NCBI RefSeq assembly: GCF_028209395.1
Contig: NZ_JAQLDQ010000001.1
Span: forward strand, 186,001 to 250,000
DNA from: Collinsella aerofaciens
GTDB lineage: Bacteria > Actinomycetota > Coriobacteriia > Coriobacteriales > Coriobacteriaceae
Length of the DNA: 64,000 nt
Direction: 5' to 3'
The notes under the pieces are model-generated. The model had not been told where the DNA came from, did no database searches, and saw only the letters and a program-made list of their open reading frames with translations. How positions within the stretch are numbered: position 1 is the first letter of the stretch; every line of letters begins with the position of its first letter. Position numbers and translations under genes: made by a program. Below are positions 24,678 through 33,180 of this stretch, piece by piece.

Positions 24678-25682
24678 CTAACGCAACATATGCGCGACCA
24701 GCTCGGCGCGCGTGCCGATGCCAAGCTTTGCGTATACGCCGGATAGGCGGTTTTTGACGGTGCCCGGCGATACTCCCATATGGCGTGCGATTTCGGCGTT
24801 GGTCCACCCACGACAGGCGAGCATGGCCATGGTGAATTCCGTGGTCGTTAGATCGTCGGCCACGTCCTCGCCCGAATCGGGGTTGTGGATGCGCCGCCAG
24901 CCGTAGCTGAAGCGGTACGTGATCTCGATGATGCGAGCGAAATCGTCGGGGTATTGCGATTTTAAGCATGCCTCGATAAGCCCCTGCAAAAGGCCGTGGT
25001 GCTCGCCAATGAGCTCGATAAGGCCGTCGGGACGCGCAATGTCCCAAGCGGCTCCGAAGTGTGCCTTTGCGGCGTCGACGTCTTTGAGACTCATGCAGGC
25101 CATGGAAGCCGACAGGTGCAGGAACAGCTCCGAGATGGGATAACTTCCCTGTTTCATGATCAGGGCGTTTTCTGCCATGCCCAGACTGCGGCCATATTCG
25201 CCGCGCAGGTACAGGGCATGCGCCATCACGTAGCTGGCGAACAGGCGCAGGCCTTCGGGCAGATGTGCCGCAAGCGGATAAAACTCTTCGGCAGAATACG
25301 GGGAAGGCAAGTGCAACAGGACGCTCGCGGCGGAGGCGAACAGGATATGCGTGGCGTGGACGGCAGACGATTCCTCGTCAGTTGGCGTATCGAGGATGCC
25401 CGCAAGGCAACGGCGGGCATCGGCGATACGGTTGAGCGACAGACTGGCATATCCGCAGATAAAGCATGCGGAATAGCGCAGTGCGGGGTCGGTGGCGTCA
25501 AGATGGGGGCGTGCTGTCTCGGCGGCGAGGGTGGCCTGTCCGCGAAAGTACAGCGCTTCTGCCGTGGCAATGGCGCGCGAATCGGGGTCGGAAATGCCTG
25601 CAACCGCAGCGTCAATCTGCCCCGGCACAAAGGCGGTACACATCAACGGCATGGGAACGCATGGGTAGCCATCGCAGTCCAT
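24678..25682 (-). CDS. LuxR-family transcriptional regulator
   Basis: I start at ATG 25682, which has the site GGGAG, and discard the longer overlapping frame. The last 65 residues of the 334-residue product are a LuxR/GerE helix-turn-helix (TEFTMAMLACRGWTNAEIAR, then HMGVSPGTVKNRLSGVYAKL). The first 260 residues are helical with TPR-like periodicity and no receiver domain, as in MalT-like or orphan Coriobacteria LuxR proteins. It lies 155 bp upstream of the large surface-protein gene on the same strand and probably regulates it. Confidence 0.85.
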   Translation of the reverse strand: MDCDGYPCVPMPLMCTAFVPGQIDAAVAGISDPDSRAIATAEALYFRGQATLAAETARPHLDATDPALRYSACFICGYASLSLNRIADARRCLAGILDTPTDEESSAVHATHILFASAASVLLHLPSPYSAEEFYPLAAHLPEGLRLFASYVMAHALYLRGEYGRSLGMAENALIMKQGSYPISELFLHLSASMACMSLKDVDAAKAHFGAAWDIARPDGLIELIGEHHGLLQGLIEACLKSQYPDDFARIIEITYRFSYGWRRIHNPDSGEDVADDLTTTEFTMAMLACRGWTNAEIARHMGVSPGTVKNRLSGVYAKLGIGTRAELVAHMLR

Positions 25683-25979
25683 CTTCCATCTCCCAACAGC
25701 TGGCAACACTAGCAGCAATTGTACTCCTGTTGCTCGGGACTGGAATTTGTGGGTATCGCCTACGATTATGCCGAACGTATAAAGGAAGAGTCTATTGGCG
25801 ATGCTCCCAAGGTGGCTGTCGAAGCCTAGCTGACCTTGGAATATAGAAAAACTGCCACCCCTGCAAAAAGCCCTGACGCAGCGATGGGAAACGGACCTTG
25901 CTCTGCATATAATGAGGTCATATGACGGTGCGTTTGCATACATGCAACGCACTCCCATCGAACCGAAAAGGAGCTCTGC
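25683..25979. other. Intergenic region upstream of the second GMP synthase
   Basis: About 300 bp. A plus-strand open stretch ends in ERIKEESIGDAPKVAVEA at about 25829 but has no good start or site and looks like a gene tail left by rearrangement. A TATAAT-like element (ATATAATG near 25908) is a good -10 for the GMP synthase paralogue. No riboswitch fold was recognised. Confidence 0.3.
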
Positions 25980-26960
25980 ATGGATCCCAACAAGCGTCCC
26001 GACGACATGGTGCGAATCACCACTCCCGAACTTGCCCAGGCGTTCATCGAAGAGCAGATCGCTGCAATCCGCGAGCAGATCGGCGACAAGAAAGTCCTGC
26101 TGGCCCTTTCCGGCGGCGTTGACAGCTCCGTTGTCGCGGCACTGCTGATCAAGGCCATCGGCAAGCAGCTTATCTGCGTGCATGTGAATCACGGCCTGAT
26201 GCGCAAGGGCGAGAGCGAGCAGGTCGTCGACGTCTTCAAGAACCAGATGGATGCGAACCTGGTCTATGTCGACGCTACTGATCGCTTCCTGGATAAGCTC
26301 GTGGACGTCGAGGAGCCCGAGGCAAAGCGCAAGATTATCGGCGCCGAGTTCATTCGCGTGTTCGAGGAGGAGGCCCGCAAGGTTGGCGACGAGGTCAGTT
26401 TCCTCGCCCAGGGCACCATCTATCCCGACATTCTTGAGTCCCAAGACGGCGTGAAGGCTCACCACAACGTGGGCGGTCTGCCCGAGGACCTACAGTTTGA
26501 GCTCTGCGAGCCCGTCAAACTGCTGTACAAGGACGAGGTCCGCGTGGTCGGTCGCGAGCTCGGCCTGCCCGAGAACATGGTCGAGCGCCAGCCGTTCCCC
26601 GGTCCCGGCCTGGGCGTCCGCTGCCTTGGTGCCATCACCCGCGACCGTCTTGAGGCGCTGCGCGAAGCCGACGCGATCGTGCGCGAGGAGATCGACAAGG
26701 CGGGTCTGACCATCTGGCAGTATTTTGCCGTCGTGCCCGACTTCCGCGCCACCGGCGTGCGCGAGGGCAAGCGCGCCTACGATTGGCCCTGCATCATTCG
26801 CTGCATCAACACCGTCGATGTTATGACCGCCGAGGTGCCTGAGCTCGACTGGGCGTTGCTCAAGCGCATCACCGCTCGCGTCACCGCCGAGGTTCCCCGT
26901 ATCTGCCGCGTGTGCTACGACCTCACGCCGAAGCCGGTTGGCACGGTGGAGTGGGAGTAA
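25980..26960 (+). CDS. GMP synthase ATP-pyrophosphatase subunit, glutaminase-less
   Basis: The 326-residue protein matches only the second half of GuaA: P-loop SGGVDSS at 44-50, [28 protein letters not shown], and the conserved end [15 protein letters not shown]. There is no glutaminase domain and no separate glutaminase gene nearby. In archaea the two activities are on separate proteins; here a complete guaA exists at 2780-4378. It could make GMP from XMP with free ammonia, partner with an unlinked glutaminase, or act on another substrate. The start has the site AAGGAG. Confidence 0.9.
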   Translation: MDPNKRPDDMVRITTPELAQAFIEEQIAAIREQIGDKKVLLALSGGVDSSVVAALLIKAIGKQLICVHVNHGLMRKGESEQVVDVFKNQMDANLVYVDATDRFLDKLVDVEEPEAKRKIIGAEFIRVFEEEARKVGDEVSFLAQGTIYPDILESQDGVKAHHNVGGLPEDLQFELCEPVKLLYKDEVRVVGRELGLPENMVERQPFPGPGLGVRCLGAITRDRLEALREADAIVREEIDKAGLTIWQYFAVVPDFRATGVREGKRAYDWPCIIRCINTVDVMTAEVPELDWALLKRITARVTAEVPRICRVCYDLTPKPVGTVEWE

Positions 26961-26972
26961 GCTAACTCACCT

Positions 26973-27007
26973 AGCCCCCGTTTCCGCTTGGAAGCGGGGG
27001 CTTTTTG
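26973..27007 (+). terminator. Rho-independent terminator
   Basis: AGCCCCCGTTTCC pairs with GGAAGCGGGGGCT (one G-T pair) around the loop GCTT, followed by TTTTT. It ends the GMP synthase paralogue transcript. Confidence 0.9.
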
Positions 27008-27057
27008 CTGGCGCTTCGCCCAATTTCGTGCATCTTGGGCCTCACGTATCCTGCGAA

Positions 27058-28233
27058 CTAACAGATGTGACAAAGGGGCAGTTCCTTTGTCGCATCTTCG
27101 ATGTTATGCGCGGGAAGAGTCACGAGCATAGTCGTTCCCCTCTCTGAGCTCTCTTCGACCTCGATGGAACCGCCGTGGAGTGCGGCGATCTCCCAGACCA
27201 GCGCAAGCCCCAGCCCCACGCCGCCATATGCCCTGCTGCGCGATTTATCGACGCGAAAGAAGGGCTGAAAGATGCTCGTCTGGTATTGCTCGGGAATGCC
27301 TTGTCCCTGGTCGTGCACCCGTAGCAGTACACGGTCGCCCTCGACGCGGGCGCTGATTCGCACGGTCGAGTTGGGCGTGCTGTAGCGAATGGCGTTTTCG
27401 GCCAAGTTGAACAGCAGCCGATAGATCAGCGTGTCGCTGCCGGTCGTTTGCGCGTCGCCCTCGCTTGCGAGCGCGATGCCCTTTTGCTCGGCAAGGGGCG
27501 CCAGGTCGGTGAGCACTTCTTCGATCATCGGCGCCAGGTCAATCGCATCGTTGCAGGGGACGCTGCGCAACTCGCTCATCTCGAGCAGGGTCTTTGTCAT
27601 GTGCGTCATTCGCTCGGTCTGCTCTTGCAGCAGCCCGAGCAGACGCGCTGTATCTGCATCGGCGTCGGGGTGCTCGGCGCAAAATAGCTCAACCTGAGCT
27701 TGCATGAGCGCAAGCGGCGTGCGCAGCTCGTGCGCCGCATTGCCCGTAAACTGTTTTTGTGCAGAAAAACCTTCGTCAAGGCGGGCAATCATGTCGTTAA
27801 ACGACGCGCTGCAACGCCTAAGCTCAGAGGGCACATCTTCGCTGATCTTTGTGTCGGCGAGGTTGTCGGGCCGCACGCTCTCGACTTGCGCTGCAAAGGT
27901 ACGCAGCGGCTGCAACGCATGCCCGCTCACAAAGTAGGCCAGCACGCCACCGAGTAGCGTCACCGCTGCGGTTATGTACCAGCTCGTCGCACCAAACGAT
28001 TCTTGGGCGTCGCTCACGACGATGGTCAGATCGTCGTCGAGCTCCTTGCTCGTCGGGTCGAACGAGTTGGGCGAGGCCGCCTCCGCCTTGCTATGCTCCG
28101 ACATTTCAGTACCGATTGAGTCCATGTAGCGCATGCCGGAGTAGCCAACCAGGCAATTAATAAGTACGCAGGTCAAACATATCAGCAGAGCTGTCATCAA
28201 CGTGATGCGCCATTGCAGGGACAGTCGCTTCAT
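27058..28233 (-). CDS. Sensor histidine kinase
   Basis: The 391-residue protein has transmembrane helices at about 9-30 and 84-103 around a short periplasmic loop, a HAMP-like linker, the phospho-acceptor H168 in NAAHELRTPL, and an HATPase domain (LFNLAENAIRYS, then VHDQGQGIP and YGGVGLGLALV). Its gene overlaps the response regulator by 4 bp (ATGA), so the two are translated together. The final residues, KELPLCHIC and the stop codon, are encoded by an intergenic palindromic repeat at 27064-27096, so the original C-terminus has been replaced or extended. The signal is unknown; it is next to a thiol/iron-sulfur operon. Confidence 0.92.
   Translation of the reverse strand: MKRLSLQWRITLMTALLICLTCVLINCLVGYSGMRYMDSIGTEMSEHSKAEAASPNSFDPTSKELDDDLTIVVSDAQESFGATSWYITAAVTLLGGVLAYFVSGHALQPLRTFAAQVESVRPDNLADTKISEDVPSELRRCSASFNDMIARLDEGFSAQKQFTGNAAHELRTPLALMQAQVELFCAEHPDADADTARLLGLLQEQTERMTHMTKTLLEMSELRSVPCNDAIDLAPMIEEVLTDLAPLAEQKGIALASEGDAQTTGSDTLIYRLLFNLAENAIRYSTPNSTVRISARVEGDRVLLRVHDQGQGIPEQYQTSIFQPFFRVDKSRSRAYGGVGLGLALVWEIAALHGGSIEVEESSERGTTMLVTLPAHNIEDATKELPLCHIC
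27064..27096. repeat. TGTGACAAAGG-type palindromic repeat, copy 1
   Basis: GATGTGACAAAGG and CCTTTGTCGCATC are near-perfect inverted arms around 7 bp. It matches copies at 32970, 36434, 38290 and 38686. This copy encodes the end of the histidine kinase. Homology continues to the right in the copy at 32970 (GATGTTAT, then GCGGGA). Confidence 0.8.
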
Positions 28234-28904
28234 TCGCCGTCCTCCATAACGTAGCCCTCGCCGATTCGGTTACGGATGGGGTCGTGCCCCAACGCGCCGC
28301 GCAGCTTTTTGCGCAGTGACGAGATGTGCACGCGGGTCGCGTTGCTAAAGCTGTTGACACTGCTATCCCATACGTGGTCGATGAGCTCCTCTTGGCTCAC
28401 CGGTCGTCCCTGGTTAAGCATCAGGTACTCCAAGATGCCGGTCTCCTTGCGTGTGAGGGATAGGGCCTCGTCGCCCACGGAGGCGACGCGCGCCTTGGTG
28501 TCAAAGCTCAGCGATCCGCAGGTCAGGACAACATCGCTTTGCGTAAAGCGCCTGAGCGTGAGGCTGCGGATACGTGCCGCCAGCTCGTCAAGGTGGAACG
28601 GCTTGGTGAGGTAGTCGTTGGCGCCCGCATCGAGCCCCGCTACCTTGTCGGAGACCTCGCCGCGTGCCGACAGCACGAGCACCTTGGTCTCACAATCGGT
28701 AATTCTGAGCTGCCTGAGTACGGTCATGCCGTCGACGTGGGGGAGATTAAGGTCGAGCACGACAAGATCGAAGGTCTCGATATCGAGCAGATCGAGGGCC
28801 TGCTGCCCGTCGTAGCAGCAGTCGACGCTATAGGCCAAGTTGCGCAGGCTGCGTGCGATTGCATCGCACAGCGCCCGCTCGTCCTCGACGACCAAGATGC
28901 GCAT
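28230..28904 (-). CDS. OmpR-family response regulator
   Basis: The 224-residue product has a receiver domain (E7/D8 acid pocket, phospho-acceptor D51 in LVVLDLNLPHVDG, Lys in YLTKPFH) and a C-terminal OmpR/PhoB winged helix (LTRKETGILEYLMLNQG, then NATRVHISSLRKKL). It pairs with the histidine kinase that overlaps it. The gene is divergent from the CXXC/4Fe-4S/TlpA operon about 90 bp away and may control it. The start lies after the site GGAGAA. Confidence 0.94.
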   Translation of the reverse strand: MRILVVEDERALCDAIARSLRNLAYSVDCCYDGQQALDLLDIETFDLVVLDLNLPHVDGMTVLRQLRITDCETKVLVLSARGEVSDKVAGLDAGANDYLTKPFHLDELAARIRSLTLRRFTQSDVVLTCGSLSFDTKARVASVGDEALSLTRKETGILEYLMLNQGRPVSQEELIDHVWDSSVNSFSNATRVHISSLRKKLRGALGHDPIRNRIGEGYVMEDGE

Positions 28905-28993
28905 AACGTTCTCCTTGCATAGTCATTCGCGCTTAACACGGATTTTATAGTCGGTATGGTCCAATGGGTCGCGAAACGAAAGGAGTGGTCAGA

Positions 28994-29140
28994 TTGTTCA
29001 AAGCGATTAAGCCTGTGGCGCAGGTGGCTTTGCTGATCGTTGGGGTAGCCATGGTTGGCTTTGGCATTATGCGCGGCGAGGCAGATGCCGTGCTGGCCAA
29101 GGCAATCAGGCTGTGCTTGGAGTGTATCGGAATTGGTTAA
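28994..29140 (+). CDS. Small CD1871A-type CXXC membrane protein
   Basis: A TTG start at 28994 with the site AGGAG gives a 48-residue protein: a basic start, one hydrophobic helix (VAQVALLIVGVAMVGFGIM), then RGEADAVLAKAIRLCLECIG with a CxxC pair at the end. This matches my memory of the CD1871A family of tiny CXXC proteins found beside 4Fe-4S membrane proteins and TlpA-like proteins. The 8-bp overlap with the next gene supports its reality. A redox or electron-transfer role at the membrane is inferred. Confidence 0.75.
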   Translation: MFKAIKPVAQVALLIVGVAMVGFGIMRGEADAVLAKAIRLCLECIGIG

Positions 29141-30044
29141 AAGAAAAAATACCGTATCGCATCTTTTGGCGAGATTTCGCGGATTGATTCAGGCGGCGGC
29201 AACGCTTGCGACCAACATTCACCTGCCTAATTTTGCCAAGGGAGGCATCTACCAGGGGGCGGGCAAAGCCGTCTGCGTGCCGGGGCTCAACTGCTACTCG
29301 TGTCCGGCGGCCTCAGGTGCGTGCCCCATCGGGTCGTTTCAGTCGGTGGTGGGCTCGTCTAAGTTCAGCTTTTCGTATTACGTCACCGGAACACTCATCC
29401 TGATCGGCGTGCTGCTGGGACGTTTTGTATGCGGCTTTTTATGCCCGTTTGGATGGCTGCAAGAGCTTCTGCATAAGATTCCCGGCAAAAAGCTCTCGAC
29501 GAAAAAGCTCAAGCCGCTCACGTACATCAAGTACGCCGTGCTGCTGTTTGCCGTGGTGCTACTGCCCGTTCTGGTAGTCAACGATGTGGGCATGGGCGAC
29601 CCGTTCTTTTGCAAGTACATCTGCCCGCAGGGTGTGCTCGAGGGCGCGATTCCGCTGTCCATCATGAACGTGGGAATCCGCTCCGCGCTGGGAAAGCTCT
29701 TTACCTGGAAGCTCGCGATCCTCATTGTGGTTGCGGTGCTGAGCGTGCTGTTCTACCGCCCCTTCTGTAAATGGATTTGCCCCCTCGGTGCGTTTTATGC
29801 ACTCATGAACAAGGTGTCGTTGCTCGGGATTCAGGTTGACCAGTGCAAATGCGTCTCGTGCGGTAAGTGCGCCAAAGTGTGTCAGATGGACGTGGACGTT
29901 ACGCGTACGCCCAACCATGCCGAGTGCATTCGTTGCGGCAAATGCGTGGGCGCATGCCCCGTCGATGCCATTAGCTTTCGCTACGGGCTGGGTGTGACGG
30001 GCGACAAACCCGCGCAGCCCGCGCAAGCCTGCGAAAACAAATAG
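29133..30044 (+). CDS. Membrane 4Fe-4S binding protein, NapH/CcoG-like
   Basis: The 303-residue protein has about four transmembrane helices and three Cys-rich regions: GLNCYSCPAASGACPIG, CGFLCPFGWLQELL and FCKWICPLGAFYAL, each of the NosR/NapH type, then two ferredoxin clusters at the C-terminus (CKCVSCGKCAKVC and CIRCGKCVGACPVD). It probably moves electrons across the membrane. I take the TTG at 29133 as start because it overlaps the CXXC mini-gene and has GGAG upstream; a start further inside is possible. It is the second gene of a three-gene operon ending with a TlpA-like lipoprotein. Confidence 0.88.
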   Translation: MVKRKNTVSHLLARFRGLIQAAATLATNIHLPNFAKGGIYQGAGKAVCVPGLNCYSCPAASGACPIGSFQSVVGSSKFSFSYYVTGTLILIGVLLGRFVCGFLCPFGWLQELLHKIPGKKLSTKKLKPLTYIKYAVLLFAVVLLPVLVVNDVGMGDPFFCKYICPQGVLEGAIPLSIMNVGIRSALGKLFTWKLAILIVVAVLSVLFYRPFCKWICPLGAFYALMNKVSLLGIQVDQCKCVSCGKCAKVCQMDVDVTRTPNHAECIRCGKCVGACPVDAISFRYGLGVTGDKPAQPAQACENK

Positions 30045-30079
30045 GTATCTATATAAGCTTCGATATAAACGGAGGAACC

Positions 30080-31042
30080 ATGAAACTGTCAAAAATTGCG
30101 GCCTTGTTGATGCTGCCCGTGCTGGCGCTGACTCTCGCAGCGTGCTCTGCCCCCAAGGGCGACGCAAAGGATGCCACGAGCGGCGATACGCAAATCGCCG
30201 AGCTTGTGGCACAAAAGCCGTCGAGCGCCGAGGAGGCGGCCGAGCTGTACCAGCAGCTGCTGCAAAAGGAAAACGAGATCTTTGCGAGCGATAACGCCCT
30301 ATGGGAAAAGGTGTTTCTTGCGGCCAACAAAGACACTCCCATGATTGAGGACGGCAAGAACTACGGCGACTTTTTGCTTGATACCATCGAGGGCGCCAAG
30401 GATCAGTTTACGGCTGACGAGCTCAAGACGCTTAAGGCCGGCGCGCAGCAGGTCAAGGAGATCGAGGATAAGCTCATGGCGCTGGAGAAGGAGTTTCCCG
30501 GATGTGGCAGCACGCCCGGCGAGGGAGAGAGCGTCGATGCCTCGACCGCAGGCATGACCAACGGCGAGAGCGGGGAGACGAAGTTCCCCAGCTTTAAGGG
30601 CAAGGACTTGGACGGCAACGATGTAAACAGCGACGAGCTGTTCTCCAAGAACAAGGTCACCGTCATGAACTTCTGGTTTACCACCTGCAAGCCGTGCGTG
30701 GGAGAGCTGGGCGATCTGGAGAAGCTCAACAAGGAGCTTGCCGAGAAGGGCGGCCAGGTCGTGGGCGTTAATTCCTTTACGCTCGATGGCAACAAAGACG
30801 AGGTGGCAGACGCCAAGGACGTACTTTCCAAGAAGGGCGTGACGTACAAGAACATCTGGTTCAAGTCGGATAGCGAGGCCGGCAAGTTCACCTCCAACCT
30901 GTACTCGTTCCCGACCACGTACGTGATCGACCAGAACGGTAACATTGTGGGAGAGCCGATCATGGGCGGCATCAACTCCGCTGAGCAGCGCGAGGCGCTC
31001 AATAAACTGATCGATCAAGCACTCGCGAAGAGCGAACAGTAA
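30080..31042 (+). CDS. TlpA-like thioredoxin-fold lipoprotein
   Basis: The 320-residue product has a lipoprotein signal with lipobox LAAC (C22). A helical spacer of about 130 residues precedes a TlpA/ResA thioredoxin domain starting near 168, with the active-site pair C203/C206 in FTTCKPCVGEL and the cis-Pro region SFPTTYVIDQNG. It would reduce or transfer disulfides on the outer face of the membrane. With the 4Fe-4S membrane protein upstream it suggests a pathway feeding electrons from the cytoplasm to extracytoplasmic thiols. The start has the site GGAGGAA. Confidence 0.93.
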   Translation: MKLSKIAALLMLPVLALTLAACSAPKGDAKDATSGDTQIAELVAQKPSSAEEAAELYQQLLQKENEIFASDNALWEKVFLAANKDTPMIEDGKNYGDFLLDTIEGAKDQFTADELKTLKAGAQQVKEIEDKLMALEKEFPGCGSTPGEGESVDASTAGMTNGESGETKFPSFKGKDLDGNDVNSDELFSKNKVTVMNFWFTTCKPCVGELGDLEKLNKELAEKGGQVVGVNSFTLDGNKDEVADAKDVLSKKGVTYKNIWFKSDSEAGKFTSNLYSFPTTYVIDQNGNIVGEPIMGGINSAEQREALNKLIDQALAKSEQ

Positions 31043-31067
31043 GTCCGTGGGACAGACAACTGAAGGG

Positions 31068-31094
31068 GAGTCGCTGGAAACAGCGACTCTTTTT
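31068..31094 (+). terminator. Rho-independent terminator
   Basis: GAGTCGCTG and CAGCGACTC are perfect arms around a GAAA tetraloop, followed by TTTTT. It ends the CXXC/4Fe-4S/TlpA operon. The remaining gap to 31267 shows no gene. Confidence 0.95.
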
Positions 31095-31267
31095 CTGCTT
31101 CGGGGTAGCATCATGGGTATACGTTGAAAGGGCACGCAGCTTTTCGTGCATTGCCTGAGCGGTGCGCGAAGCAACCAAGCTGTGAGTTTTCTTAAGCGTT
31201 CTGGGTATGGCAGTGTCAAGAATATCGGCGGCATAAGCGGCTACACGGGAAAGGTGGTGCGTTAGCT

Positions 31268-32959
31268 ATGAAGGTGGTTATCGTTGGAGGCGTCGCGGGC
31301 GGCGCATCGGCGGCGGCACGTTTGCGCAGACTCGACGAGCAGGCCCAAATTGTCATCTTTGAGCGCACGGGTTTTGTATCGTATGCCAACTGTGGGCTTC
31401 CGTACTACATTGGCGGCGTGATAGAAGAAGAGAGCGCATTGACGCTGCAGTCTCCCAAGGGCTTTTGGGATCGCTTTCGCATTGCGGTCAAGACGAGTCA
31501 CGAGGTGTTTGCCATCCATCCCGATTCGCATACGGTCGAGGTTCGCAATATGCTGACGGGCGAGGAATTTGTCGAGACGTATGACAAGCTCATCCTGTCG
31601 CCGGGTGCAAAGCCGATTCGCCCTGCGTTGCCGGGCATCGACTCGGATAAAATCTTTAGCCTACGCACCGTTGAGGACACGCTGCGTATTCACAGCTATG
31701 TTCGAGAGCGGCGACCGAGCAGTGCCGTCGTGATCGGCGGCGGCTTCATTGGCGTCGAGACGGCGGAGAATCTGTGTGAGCTGGGGCTCCAGGTGACCCT
31801 TCTGCAGCGTCCCGTCCAGCTTATGAACAACCTGGATTACGACATGGCGACCCTTTTGCATACCGAGGTGCGTGAGCACGGTATCGATCTGCGCCTCAAG
31901 GCCGATGTGACAGGTTTTGAGGAAGTTGATGGCCGCGTTGTCACCCATGTTGCGGGCGATGACCCTATCGGAGCCGATATGGTGCTGCTTGCCATTGGCG
32001 TGGCACCTGAGAGCCATCTGGCGCAAGAGGCGGGGCTCGAACTGGGCATCAAGGGGGCTATTGTGGTCAACGACCGCATGGAGACCTCTGCTGCCGACGT
32101 GTATGCCGTGGGCGATGCCGTGCAGGTCACGCATCAGGTGACCGGCGAGGACGCGGTCATTTCGCTCGCCGGCCCCGCCAACAAGCAGGGGCGTGTCGTC
32201 GCCGATGTCATAGCCGGCATGGACAGCTGCTACCTCGGATCGTTGGGCTCATCGGTTATCAAGGTATTCGACTTGACGGCGGCAAGCACGGGACTATCCG
32301 AAAAGGCGGCACACGCGGCGGGAATTGACTGCGACAGCGTGGTCCTGTCGCCCGGTTCGCATGCGGGTTATTATCCGGGTGCAACGCCCATGACCATGAA
32401 GGTTGTCTTCGAGAAGCAGGGATTGCGCCTGCTGGGTGCGCAAATCGTGGGCATCGATGGTGTGGACAAGCGTATCGACGTTCTGGCGACTGCCATCCAG
32501 GCAGGCATGCGCGGCGATAGGCTTAAGGATTTGGACCTAGCATACGCGCCGCCGTATTCATCGGCGAAGGATCCCGTCAATATGGCGGGCTTTATGATCG
32601 AGAACCTCAATCGCGGCATACTGGCGCAGTGGCATTGGGAGGATGAGTCCAACTTGCCACGCGATGGCAGCGTGCAGCTGCTCGATGTTCGTACGGAAGG
32701 GGAGTATGAGCGCGGGCATATCGATGGTTTCGTAAACATTCCCGTCGATGATCTGCGCAATCGCCTGGGCGAGCTCGACCGGGCCAAGCCGGTCTACGTG
32801 ATTTGCCAGAGCGGCATTCGCAGCTACATTGCTTGCCGTATTTTGGCGCAGCATGGCTTTGAGTGCTTTAACTTCTCGGGCGGCTATCGCTTCTTTGCAG
32901 CCGTGACTGAGGCTCGCCACGGCAGCGCTAACGTTATGCCGTGCGGGCTCGAAAAGTAG
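31268..32959 (+). CDS. CoA-disulfide reductase-like flavoprotein with rhodanese domain
   Basis: The 563-residue protein has an FAD-binding start (VVIVGGVAGGASAAARLRRL), the single redox Cys C42 in SYANCGLPYY typical of CoA-disulfide reductase and NADH peroxidase, the NAD loop VVIGGGFIGVETAENL, and a C-terminal rhodanese domain with LLDVRTEGEYERGHIDG and Cys in VICQSGIRSY. This CoADR-rhodanese architecture is linked to reduction of CoA persulfides, polysulfides or oxygen-derived stress. It follows the thiol operon on the same strand but has its own upstream gap, so it is probably a separate unit. Confidence 0.94.
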   Translation: MKVVIVGGVAGGASAAARLRRLDEQAQIVIFERTGFVSYANCGLPYYIGGVIEEESALTLQSPKGFWDRFRIAVKTSHEVFAIHPDSHTVEVRNMLTGEEFVETYDKLILSPGAKPIRPALPGIDSDKIFSLRTVEDTLRIHSYVRERRPSSAVVIGGGFIGVETAENLCELGLQVTLLQRPVQLMNNLDYDMATLLHTEVREHGIDLRLKADVTGFEEVDGRVVTHVAGDDPIGADMVLLAIGVAPESHLAQEAGLELGIKGAIVVNDRMETSAADVYAVGDAVQVTHQVTGEDAVISLAGPANKQGRVVADVIAGMDSCYLGSLGSSVIKVFDLTAASTGLSEKAAHAAGIDCDSVVLSPGSHAGYYPGATPMTMKVVFEKQGLRLLGAQIVGIDGVDKRIDVLATAIQAGMRGDRLKDLDLAYAPPYSSAKDPVNMAGFMIENLNRGILAQWHWEDESNLPRDGSVQLLDVRTEGEYERGHIDGFVNIPVDDLRNRLGELDRAKPVYVICQSGIRSYIACRILAQHGFECFNFSGGYRFFAAVTEARHGSANVMPCGLEK

Positions 32960-32969
32960 CGCGCATTGG

Positions 32970-33002
32970 AATGTGACAAAGTGACAGCCTCTTTGTCGCG
33001 TC
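32970..33002. repeat. TGTGACAAAG-type palindromic repeat, copy 2 (degenerate)
   Basis: AATGTGACAAAG and CTTTGTCGCG are inverted arms around a diverged centre. The right flank GATGTTATATGCGGGA matches the flank of copy 1. It lies 10 bp after the CoADR stop, in the 221-bp gap before the ABC gene. Confidence 0.65.
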
Positions 33003-33180
33003 GGGGATGTTATATGCGGGATGGTGCGCCATGCGGCGTGCTGTCCCGTTCGTTTTTTGGCGCGGTTCGTTACATTCCTCACTGGTATCGGCCAAAAATG
33101 AGGATAGAGTAGGACAAACGCGCCGAACGTGAACGGCGGGGGAGCGGGCGAGCGCGCCCGCGCGAGAGAGGTTGCCGTCC

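Noticed and set aside
24523-25047. N-terminal extension of the large surface protein
   Set aside because: It would run antisense through the LuxR gene and bury the Tat-type signal, which has its own start and ribosome-binding site at 24522.
25683-26465. N-terminal extension of the LuxR protein
   Set aside because: The extra part is antisense to the GMP synthase paralogue, and a good start with GGGAG exists at 25682.
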